A DNA stretch of 6,607 nt from Methanobacteriaceae archaeon (GCA_011620845.1 WOYJ01000068.1:2909-9515); one strand, 5' to 3'; shown: positions 1 through 5,598, counted from the stretch's first letter. Numbers and translations are program-made. The notes: generated from the sequence alone by a model not told the origin.

Positions 1-48
1 TTAAAAATTCGTAAGATAAAGTTATTATTAGACAGCACTTTGTTTATC

Positions 49-60
49 AATAAAACAAAA
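49..60 (-). terminator. possible short U-tract terminator of the DUF1453-like gene
   Basis: Read on the minus strand, the bases directly after the stop codon are TTTTGTTTTATT. This is a U-rich stretch of the kind that ends archaeal transcripts. It is short and interrupted, so the call is weak. The rest of bases 1-48 shows no feature I can support. Confidence 0.25.
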
Positions 61-549
61 CTACCTTTTCTTCTGCCTCCATTTCTTCCTGTTTCTCAAG
101 TACCGGTAATAAATAAAAATCCGTTCGGAGATCATAGTGGACACGCTTATCATTAAAAATAGGGACAAAATTAAGCTGGAACTTAAACCCCACTGATTCA
201 ATGTATCTTGGCCGTAGAGTTTGGCCACTATGATTAAAAACCAGATGCTCATGGCTATAAAAGAACCACGCATCAATAAGGATCCATCCTTACCTATCTT
301 CAGCTTGGTCAGTCTGGCTATTATCATCCCCACCAGCAGACCAAAAATACCACCACCGAAGAGTACGATGGTGTTAAAAAGGGGTCCCTGCAGCTCCATC
401 CTCACAAAGAGAAAAGTCACCACCAGCATCAACCCGGGTACTAGCATGGATCGCCAGAAATGGAATTTGCGCTGGCGGAGCTGGAATAGCAGGAATATGA
501 CTATGATGATCAGTATGACCTGGTTGAAGCTTAAGTCACTCAGTTGCAT
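61..549 (-). CDS. small integral membrane protein, DUF1453/CcdC-like
   Basis: This 162-residue protein has about five hydrophobic segments, near residues 9-23, 35-50, 58-78, 94-112 and 122-140. The third is glycine-rich (G65-G66-G67, G70, G74). A polar loop of the form KLKIGKDGSLLMRGS follows it, and the C-terminal tail is strongly basic (KKWRQKKR). The length, the arginine-rich loop after helix 1 and the DG...RGS loop before helix 4 resemble the DUF1453/CcdC membrane family; this is recalled family knowledge, not a search result. No enzymatic residues stand out and the function is unknown. The ATG at 547-549 is the only good start; a weak AAGGT lies about 10 bases upstream. It is divergent from the MFS gene and shares about 150 bp of promoter region with it. 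In bacteria CcdC is named for cytochrome c maturation genes, but that role should not be transferred to a methanogen that probably lacks cytochromes. Confidence 0.8.
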   Translation of the reverse strand: MQLSDLSFNQVILIIIVIFLLFQLRQRKFHFWRSMLVPGLMLVVTFLFVRMELQGPLFNTIVLFGGGIFGLLVGMIIARLTKLKIGKDGSLLMRGSFIAMSIWFLIIVAKLYGQDTLNQWGLSSSLILSLFLMISVSTMISERIFIYYRYLRNRKKWRQKKR

Positions 550-584
550 GGATAATTAAACCTTTTTTTGTAATTATTTCCGGA

Positions 585-592
585 ATATACAA
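585..592 (-). promoter_or_regulatory. possible TATA box for the DUF1453-like gene
   Basis: On the minus strand this reads TTGTATAT, 36-43 bases upstream of the ATG at 549. It would place the transcript start at about 560 and leave a very short leader. The element overlaps the left edge of the 28-bp tandem repeat, so a protein bound to the repeat could affect it. The match to the archaeal TATA consensus is only moderate. Confidence 0.25.
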
Positions 593-643
593 TTAATGGA
601 ATTTACGGGTTCATCTACAATTAATGGAATTTACAGGTTCATC
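588..643. repeat. tandem duplication, two 28-bp units, in a divergent promoter region
   Basis: Units 588-615 and 616-643 are directly adjacent. They are identical except at position 20 of the unit (G in the first, A in the second). Each begins TACAATTAATGG and ends GGTTCATC. The pair lies between the minus-strand start at 549 and the MFS gene at 702, touching the probable minus-strand TATA box and ending 16 bp before the MFS TATA box. It could be a doubled operator or a neutral slippage duplication. No regulator gene is adjacent. Confidence 0.85.
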
Positions 644-659
644 ATTTATCAGTCCATAG

Positions 660-667
660 TTTATAAA
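660..667 (+). promoter_or_regulatory. probable TATA box of the MFS gene
   Basis: TTTATAAA lies about 35-42 bases upstream of the ATG at 702. With normal archaeal spacing the transcript would start near 688-691 and have a leader of roughly 10-14 bases, just enough to include the ribosome binding site at 691. Confidence 0.45.
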
Positions 668-690
668 GATGACTTAACTATATTAAATTT

Positions 691-695
691 AGGTG
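691..695 (+). promoter_or_regulatory. ribosome binding site that fixes the MFS start
   Basis: AGGTG lies six bases upstream of the ATG at 702. The in-frame GTG at 693 falls inside this site and so is part of the Shine-Dalgarno sequence rather than the start codon. Confidence 0.6.
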
Positions 696-701
696 TACTT
701 T

Positions 702-2069
702 ATGGTGGTTAAGGGAAAAAATCCTATTTTAATGGTTCTTTTTATTGGGGTGCTCATGGGAGCCCTGGATATAGCCATAGTGGGACCGGCCCTACCAGCC
801 ATCGGAGAATATTTCTCGGTGGACACCAGAAACCTCACCTGGATATACACCATCTACGTGCTGTTCTTTATGGTGGGCACTCCCTTAATGGCCAAACTAT
901 CCGACCGGATGGGAAGAAGGTTTATCTACGTCCTGGACGTTGCCCTCTTTGGTGCTGGATCATTTATCACCGCTACTTCACCAACACTTGAAGTTCTACT
1001 CATAGGAAGGGCCATCCAGGGCCTGGGTGCTGGGGGAATATTCCCGGTGGCCAGTGCATTTATAGGAGACACTTTCCCACCGGAAAAAAGAGGAGGAGCA
1101 CTCGGTACCATCGGAGCCGTCTTCGGTATAGCCTATCTCATAGGCCCCATTCTGGGCGGTTTAATTATCAGCTACGGCTGGCAGTGGTTGTTTGCAATCA
1201 ACATACCCATAGCCATCTTGGTGGTGATCTTAAGCTTCATCTTTCTACCGAAAACCGGCCGTACAGATGGCAAACACTTCGACTGGCCAGGGATGTTGAC
1301 ATTAGGTGTTGCACTGGCCTCCCTTGCCTATGGAATAAACCATATTAATACAGAGCAATTGCTGGCCAGCATATCATCACTAAAGGTCTGGCCCTTCTTA
1401 ATTCTGTTCCTGTTCCTGATCATCCTCTTCTGGAAAATGGAAAAAGGTGCTCAAGACCCCATAATAAGAATAAACCTATTTAATAATCGGCAAATAACTT
1501 TATCTAGCTTAATCTCCATTTTTTCCGGTTTAAATGAGGCGGGGCTCATCTTCGTCCCGGCGTTTGCCATCGTTGCCCTGGGCTTTAACAACGCCATGGC
1601 CAGCCTGATGCTCCTACCCGTTGTTGTGGCCATGGCCATAGGAGCGCCTATCATAGGCCGGATACTGGATAAGACCGGGTCTAAAATTTTAATGATAACA
1701 GGGGGATTAACGTTAGCCGCTGGACTCTTCATATTCGGCCTGTACGGCTACCAGTTCCATTACTTCATCTTATCCGGGATAATGATGGGAGTGGGGCTTT
1801 CAGCACTCCTGGGAGCACCTGTACGTTACATCATGCTCAATGAATTCCCAGTATCTGAAAGGGCCGCTGGGCAGGGTTTGATAAATATAAACAGCAGCAC
1901 AGGTCAATTAATAGGAGGGGCCCTTATCGGTGCGATAATAGCATCCATGGGCGGTGATGTAAGTGCCTATGGATTTGCCTACATCTGCCTGGCCATCTCG
2001 GCTGTTATACTTACTTTGCTGGCTTTTGGACTTAAGGGAAGGGTAGCTGAACTGGAGATGATGAAGTAA
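702..2069 (+). CDS. MFS multidrug-type exporter, DHA2 family (14 membrane segments)
   Basis: This 455-residue protein is a proton-driven exporter of the major facilitator superfamily, acting in the cytoplasmic membrane. I count about 14 hydrophobic segments, which fits the DHA2 (14-helix) drug:H+ antiporters. Motifs seen, numbered from the ATG at 702: LDIAIVGPALP in helix 1 (residues 22-32, acidic Asp23), the loop 2-3 motif A ending DRMGRR (68-73), motif B LIGRAIQGLGAGG (100-112, Arg103), and the antiporter motif C GPILGG in helix 5 (148-153). Motif C marks an exporter rather than an importer. The substrate cannot be read from the sequence. The ATG at 702 is preferred because AGGTG sits six bases upstream; a GTG at 693 would add only three residues. 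The gene appears to be single and no regulator gene adjoins it. The tandem repeat at 588-643 is the only visible candidate control element. Confidence 0.93.
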   Translation: MVVKGKNPILMVLFIGVLMGALDIAIVGPALPAIGEYFSVDTRNLTWIYTIYVLFFMVGTPLMAKLSDRMGRRFIYVLDVALFGAGSFITATSPTLEVLLIGRAIQGLGAGGIFPVASAFIGDTFPPEKRGGALGTIGAVFGIAYLIGPILGGLIISYGWQWLFAINIPIAILVVILSFIFLPKTGRTDGKHFDWPGMLTLGVALASLAYGINHINTEQLLASISSLKVWPFLILFLFLIILFWKMEKGAQDPIIRINLFNNRQITLSSLISIFSGLNEAGLIFVPAFAIVALGFNNAMASLMLLPVVVAMAIGAPIIGRILDKTGSKILMITGGLTLAAGLFIFGLYGYQFHYFILSGIMMGVGLSALLGAPVRYIMLNEFPVSERAAGQGLININSSTGQLIGGALIGAIIASMGGDVSAYGFAYICLAISAVILTLLAFGLKGRVAELEMMK

Positions 2070-2289
2070 ATCTCATTATTATGTTAGTTGGAGAAGTAAA
2101 TCTTATTATCTCCTCAGTTATTAAAATAAAATCTATAAACCTACTTGTTGATGAATAAAACACACTCTTCTACCCGTTGGTCAAATGGAACTTCCACTTC
2201 TACTAATTGCTTTAAGGGAAATATTACCTTGATTCTTGGCTGTTTTACCTAAATTAAGGAGATTATTCTCTTAAACTTTTCTGGGATTT

Positions 2290-2297
2290 TTTATATA
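2290..2297 (+). promoter_or_regulatory. probable TATA box of the first surface-protein gene
   Basis: TTTATATA is a textbook archaeal TATA box. It predicts a transcript start near 2318-2322 and a leader of about 60 bases before the ATG at 2379. A second AT-rich element at 2341-2350 (ATTTATAAAT) is too close to the ribosome binding site to be the main promoter. Confidence 0.55.
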
Positions 2298-2354
2298 AAT
2301 TTAAGTATGATTAATCACAGATCATTAACTCCAAATCCGAATTTATAAATCTAC

Positions 2355-2363
2355 GGAGGAGGT
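2355..2363 (+). promoter_or_regulatory. strong ribosome binding site, oddly far from the ATG
   Basis: GGAGGAGGT is a strong Shine-Dalgarno sequence, but its 3' end is 15 bases from the first ATG (2379). The in-frame codons between are ATA (2364), ACG (2367), AAA, CGG and AAA. The codons at normal distance are therefore ATA or ACG. Initiation at either would add a basic TKRK segment, which is what a signal peptide normally has at its front. Confidence 0.7.
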
Positions 2364-2378
2364 ATAACGAAACGGAAA

Positions 2379-3680
2379 ATGTTGGTAGGGTTATTATTTT
2401 TTTTAGGATTAACCCTGACCTTAAATACGGGAATTATTTTCGCAGCAGAGAATTCAACTGGAAATAGTTCAACTACAGGTTCAGCCTACGGGTTAACCAG
2501 CGCAGCCTCAACTAACACCACTAGTTTAGCTGCTGGATCTTCAATGGATGAGCAAAAAGCGGCTGGAGCTACTAAAACCATTAAAGTACTCATTTACAGT
2601 GGAACATATGCAGGTACTGGAGGTGTCAGTGGAATAAAACAGGCACTGAACTATGCAAACGCCAACAATGTAGTACCAAACGTGGTTTTCACCTATGCTA
2701 CTTCTACTATAATTTCCTCAAGCACTCTGACTGGGTATGATGTACTGGCCATGCCCGGCGGAAGTGGAGGTTATTACTACCTGAACAGTGGCAGTATAAG
2801 TGGTTCCGCTATAAAGAATTTCGTGGCCAATGGCGGAGGTTATCTGGGTATCTGTGCCGGTGCATACTCTGCAGCTGCACGTACCGATGGATACTACAAC
2901 GGATGGGGAATAGCACCCAACGTGAATGCTAAGGCTGTAAGTTATATCGGAAACTTACCCATTCAAATTACCAGTGCTGGATCACAGGTCTTAGGCACCA
3001 GTGGTACCAAGACCATCACCCATTACAACGGGGCGGCCATGTACGTAAGTGGAAAGGCAGTGACATTCGCCACCTACGGCGACAGTAAAACAGGGTATAA
3101 AGGTTACGCAGCCATTTTAGGTGATTACTATGGCAAAGGAAGGACGGTTCTAAGCGGACCTCATCCCGAATTATCATCTAATTTACCTACCTTTATATCA
3201 AAACTCATCTACTGGGCAGTAGGCGGTTCGTCCAGTTCAACTCCAACTCCAACCACCAGCCTCACAGTGAGTCAGGTGGCGCAAGCAGCAAGCAAGGTGA
3301 AAGCCTTCTACGAAACTAACAAGAGATTACCCAACTATGTAACCACAACCGCAGGACAGATATCCATGCCCAAATTTTTAAATCTAATGACTACTGCAAC
3401 AACCCAGGCAAACAGCGGCTCAACAGCCGCCATAAAAGTAACCAATGTAAACGGTGCTTCCAGTTGGACGGGAACTTATAAAAGTGGCAATATACAAAAG
3501 TCAGAAATCTTATCCATTGCTCAAAAAATTAAATCATTTATCACCACTAATGGCCGGGCACCCAACTACGTGTCCACCAGTCTTGGAAATATCAGTTACA
3601 ATTCAGTTATCTACATGTTCAGTAAGATTATGGCCTTTTACAGTACCAATAAGAGATTGCCTAACTTCGTTTCCATGTGA
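2379..3680 (+). CDS. exported BPL_N/glutamine-amidotransferase-like protein with pseudomurein-binding repeats
   Basis: This 433-residue protein starts with a hydrophobic signal segment (residues 2-21, likely cleavage near FAA/EN). A Ser/Thr/Asn-rich linker (24-60) with three N-glycosylation sequons (N25, N29, N46) follows. Residues about 68-282 form a class I glutamine-amidotransferase-like domain of the BPL_N type. It has the strand-turn MPGG (125-128), the nucleophile elbow GICAGAY with Cys159, a conserved HYNG (215-218) and GPHPE with His262 and Glu264, so the Cys/His/Glu set is complete. A short Ser/Thr/Pro linker leads to pseudomurein-binding repeats at about 298-338 and 374-416. A third, half repeat ends the protein at NKRLPNFVSM. 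It should be secreted and held on the pseudomurein wall; the reaction is unknown, with hydrolysis or transfer of a wall amide or peptide as the inference. A paralog faces it at 4130-5365. The annotated ATG leaves no basic residue before the hydrophobic core, so the true start may be an upstream non-AUG codon. Confidence 0.88.
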   Translation: MLVGLLFFLGLTLTLNTGIIFAAENSTGNSSTTGSAYGLTSAASTNTTSLAAGSSMDEQKAAGATKTIKVLIYSGTYAGTGGVSGIKQALNYANANNVVPNVVFTYATSTIISSSTLTGYDVLAMPGGSGGYYYLNSGSISGSAIKNFVANGGGYLGICAGAYSAAARTDGYYNGWGIAPNVNAKAVSYIGNLPIQITSAGSQVLGTSGTKTITHYNGAAMYVSGKAVTFATYGDSKTGYKGYAAILGDYYGKGRTVLSGPHPELSSNLPTFISKLIYWAVGGSSSSTPTPTTSLTVSQVAQAASKVKAFYETNKRLPNYVTTTAGQISMPKFLNLMTTATTQANSGSTAAIKVTNVNGASSWTGTYKSGNIQKSEILSIAQKIKSFITTNGRAPNYVSTSLGNISYNSVIYMFSKIMAFYSTNKRLPNFVSM

Positions 3681-3696
3681 ATAAATGTTAAAAAAC

Positions 3697-3726
3697 TTTT
3701 CCTTTTTTATTTTTTTATTTTTTTTT
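3697..3726 (+). terminator. U-tract terminator after the first surface-protein gene
   Basis: Starting 16 bases after the stop codon, the sequence is almost pure T for 30 bases (TTTTCC, then runs of six, seven and nine T separated by single A). No stem precedes it. This is the expected form of an archaeal intrinsic U-tract terminator. Confidence 0.7.
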
Positions 3727-3913
3727 GAGTTTAGAGTTCTGGTATTTAGAGATCATATCTGTTCTTGCAATACCCCCCATATTTATTCTCCTTATGCTAA
3801 TCTCGCAATATAAAAATCCACAAAGGTGAAGATCATCACATAAATTCATGAAATGCTAATTATATTGTGAAATAGAAGTAAAAAAAACAGGATAAGATGA
3901 CAGGCGGGTAGCT

Positions 3914-3953
3914 TTTTTTGCTTTGGATTTGTCTTGGGTAAAAAAGCAAAAAA
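3914..3953. repeat. 11-bp inverted repeat
   Basis: TTTTTTGCTTT at 3914-3924 pairs exactly with AAAGCAAAAAA at 3943-3953 around an 18-base loop. It contains only two G-C pairs, so the stem is weak. Placed between convergent genes, it may aid termination in either direction or be chance in AT-rich DNA. Confidence 0.45.
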
Positions 3954-4043
3954 TATAGTTCCGTCCATCACCTATTATTTTATTTCATTAAATAATATAA
4001 AATTTTATCTTAAATTGATAATTTTAGATAATATAAAAATTAT

Positions 4044-4120
4044 GGAAAAATAAAAAAAATTGAATCTTCAGGGGAAATAAAAATTGAATTTTCTGGGGAA
4101 ATAAAAAAAATAGAATACAT
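4044..4120 (-). terminator. triple tandem U-tract terminator of the second surface-protein gene
   Basis: Three degenerate direct repeats of about 24-27 bp (4044-4070, 4071-4094, 4095-4120) share the core GGGGAAATAAAA...GAAT on the plus strand, with the first copy altered to GGAAAAATAAAA. On the minus strand, downstream of the stop at 4130, they read as three successive U-tracts, each followed by C residues (TTTTTTTTATTTCCCC, TTTTTATTTCCCC, TTTTTTTTATTTTTCC). This looks like a multiplied archaeal terminator. Confidence 0.55.
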
Positions 4121-4129
4121 GCCCTGTAT

Positions 4130-5365
4130 TTACATTGAAACGTAGTTGGGCAGTCGTTTATTGATTTTATAGAAGTTCACTGTTTTGCTGTACATGTAGA
4201 CATATTTTGAAAAGGATATGTTACCTAAGGGTGTAACCAGAAAATTCGGTACTCTACCATTTTTACCTATAAAGTCAATGAGGTTTTTGGCAATACTCAC
4301 ATAATTAGCTTTCTTTATATTTCCTTTTCTATAACTTCCTGATGGGTTTGGGGCGGTTTTAACGCTTTTTATTGTTATGGAAGCTACAGAACCACTGTTC
4401 GCATTTATAACACCTTTGGCTAGAAGGTATGCAAACTGGGACATGGATACTTTATTGCCGTTTATGGTCACACTCGTAGGTAAAACCTTATTTTTCTCAT
4501 AATAAGTTTTTACAGTGGCAGCAGCGATTGCAATCTGCGCATTACTTACCACGTTTTTTGGATCTGGTTTGGTCTTATTGGCGGCCCAGACCACCATATT
4601 GGCCACGACTTTAGGCAGCTGTGGATAGAGTTCAGGGTGGGGTCCGCTCAAGACCACTCGTCCTTTGCCATAGTAATCGCCTACAATAGCAGCCATACCC
4701 TTAGAATTGATGATGTTATCGGCGTAGGTGGCGAATATTACAGCCGGACTGCTGGCATACATTGCAGGCCCGTTGTAGTGGGCCATGGTCACGGTGCCTG
4801 TGGTGTTTAGGACTTGCTGGCCTTTAGAAGTGATCTTCACTGTTAAGTCTCCCTCATGATTAGGATGCGTAGCTCTAACATGGGGTGCCAGTCCCCAGCC
4901 ATAGTAATATTCATATACCCGGTAAGTTCCGGCGTATGCTCCAGCACAGATCCCCAGATAGCCTTTACCACTTTTAACGAAGTTCTTTATGGCAGTGGCG
5001 CTTATAGCGCTGCTGTGCATGTAATTATATCCTGAGGTTCCCCCGGGCATGGCCAGTACATCATACCCTGATAGTGTTGCTGAGTTAATCACCGTTGAAG
5101 TGCCGTATGTGAAGGTATATCCTGGTACCAACTTTTTACTGTTGGCAGTGCTTAGTGAGGTTTTGATTCCATTTACACAGCTGTATGCAGCCTGGTTACC
5201 GTTGTAGATCAGCACATTTATGTTGATAATTGCTCCACTGGAACCAGCCGCGTAATTTTTAGTTGTATTGGTGCTTAAATTAGTTGTTTTGTTAAGAGTT
5301 GCATTTGAAGCGGCAAAACCAGCATTTAAAGTCACAAATAAACCCAGGAATATAAGTACTACCAT
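4130..5365 (-). CDS. exported BPL_N/glutamine-amidotransferase-like protein with pseudomurein-binding repeats (paralog)
   Basis: This is a paralog of the gene at 2379-3680, in convergent orientation. By eye more than half of the residues in the catalytic domain are identical. Numbered from the ATG at 5365 (411 residues): signal segment 2-18 ending near FAA/SN; linker with four N-glycosylation sequons in about 15 residues (N21, N25, N29, N33); amidotransferase-like domain about 48-261 with MPGG, GICAGAY (Cys140), HYNG and GPHPE (His243, Glu245); then pseudomurein-binding repeats at about 272-319 and 351-396. The protein ends in a half repeat, NKRLPNYVSM. In the first repeat the usual NKRLPNYV is altered to NKVLPTSV. 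It probably shares the wall-associated role of its paralog; the substrate is unknown. The start is uncertain. A GTG at 5407 would put the ribosome binding site inside the gene and add an acidic N-terminus, while an in-frame ATT at 5386 lies at the ideal distance from that site. Confidence 0.87.
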   Translation of the reverse strand: MVVLIFLGLFVTLNAGFAASNATLNKTTNLSTNTTKNYAAGSSGAIININVLIYNGNQAAYSCVNGIKTSLSTANSKKLVPGYTFTYGTSTVINSATLSGYDVLAMPGGTSGYNYMHSSAISATAIKNFVKSGKGYLGICAGAYAGTYRVYEYYYGWGLAPHVRATHPNHEGDLTVKITSKGQQVLNTTGTVTMAHYNGPAMYASSPAVIFATYADNIINSKGMAAIVGDYYGKGRVVLSGPHPELYPQLPKVVANMVVWAANKTKPDPKNVVSNAQIAIAAATVKTYYEKNKVLPTSVTINGNKVSMSQFAYLLAKGVINANSGSVASITIKSVKTAPNPSGSYRKGNIKKANYVSIAKNLIDFIGKNGRVPNFLVTPLGNISFSKYVYMYSKTVNFYKINKRLPNYVSM

Positions 5366-5390
5366 TATTTTTCCAAAGTTATTAATAGAA

Positions 5391-5399
5391 ATCTCCTCC
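5391..5399 (-). promoter_or_regulatory. strong ribosome binding site with no standard start at normal distance
   Basis: The minus strand reads GGAGGAGAT here. The nearest in-frame ATG (5365) is 25 bases further on and the GTG at 5407 is upstream of it. The in-frame ATT at 5384-5386 is four bases after the site (six after GGAGGAG). Starting there gives MNNFGKIMVVL, a normal signal-peptide front with a lysine. Confidence 0.65.
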
Positions 5400-5452
5400 G
5401 CATTCACAGATTCATGTTATGATATTACAAAGATATTATTTGAACTTTTTAA

Positions 5453-5460
5453 TATATAAA
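5453..5460 (-). promoter_or_regulatory. probable TATA box of the second surface-protein gene
   Basis: The minus strand reads TTTATATA, the same octamer as in front of its paralog. It predicts a transcript start near 5428-5432, giving a leader of about 30 bases before the ribosome binding site. Confidence 0.55.
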
Positions 5461-5545
5461 ATTTTTTCAATATTAGTTTTTAAGGGAATAAAGGCCTTAA
5501 ATAAAATGAAAGGGTGAAATATTCCTTAAATGACCAAAGGAAATC

Positions 5546-5553
5546 TTTAAAAA
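5546..5553 (+). promoter_or_regulatory. possible TATA box of the rubrerythrin-superoxide reductase operon
   Basis: TTTAAAAA lies 55-62 bases upstream of the rubrerythrin ATG and predicts a start near 5575 with a leader of about 30 bases. An alternative AT-rich element (ATATAATA, 5585-5592) is too close to the start codon to leave room for the ribosome binding site. Confidence 0.4.
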
Positions 5554-5598
5554 TTAGATGACTAAAATTAATAAGATAGAAACCATATAATACTAAAT

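Larger units (their letters stand above)
2070..2378. other. 309-bp intergenic region
   Basis: No convincing coding sequence is seen on either strand. It contains an imperfect 18-bp direct repeat (2063-2080 and 2093-2110, 16 of 18 bases alike) whose first copy includes the MFS stop codon. It also holds an imperfect inverted repeat (TTAAGGAGA at 2254-2262 against TCTCTTAA at 2267-2274), the TATA box at 2290 and the ribosome binding site at 2355. No strong U-tract follows the MFS gene. Confidence 0.6.
3681..4129. other. 449-bp AT-rich gap between convergent genes
   Basis: No open reading frame of note is seen. The left end holds the plus-strand U-tract (3697-3726) and the right end the minus-strand repeated U-tracts (4044-4120). 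The middle (about 3730-4040) is mostly featureless AT-rich DNA with one inverted repeat at 3914-3953. A small RNA cannot be excluded, but nothing in the sequence argues for one. Confidence 0.6.

Noticed and set aside
221..559. Plus-strand frame opposite the DUF1453-like gene
   Set aside because: Its product is an irregular, proline- and lysine-rich sequence without family features, while the minus strand encodes a clear membrane protein with regular helices.
588..643. CRISPR array
   Set aside because: Only two units, directly adjacent with no spacers, and no cas genes nearby.
693..701. GTG at 693 as the MFS start
   Set aside because: The GTG is part of the AGGTG ribosome binding site, which is well spaced for the ATG at 702.
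2160..2272. Short minus-strand frame in the intergenic region
   Set aside because: About 26 codons with no start codon, ribosome binding site or recognisable sequence.
2379..3680. Biotin-protein ligase or PeiW/PeiP-type (C71) pseudomurein endopeptidase
   Set aside because: The BPL_N-like part occurs without any ligase catalytic domain. The catalytic motifs (GICAGAY, GPHPE) are of the class I amidotransferase type, not the C71 peptidase.
3730..4040. tRNA or structured RNA gene in the convergent gap
   Set aside because: No cloverleaf, no conserved tRNA boxes and no GC-rich stems, which would stand out in such AT-rich DNA.
5366..5407. GTG at 5407 as the start of the second surface protein
   Set aside because: No ribosome binding site precedes it, the strong GGAGGAGAT lies inside the extended frame, and the added residues (NAEE) are acidic, which does not suit a signal peptide.
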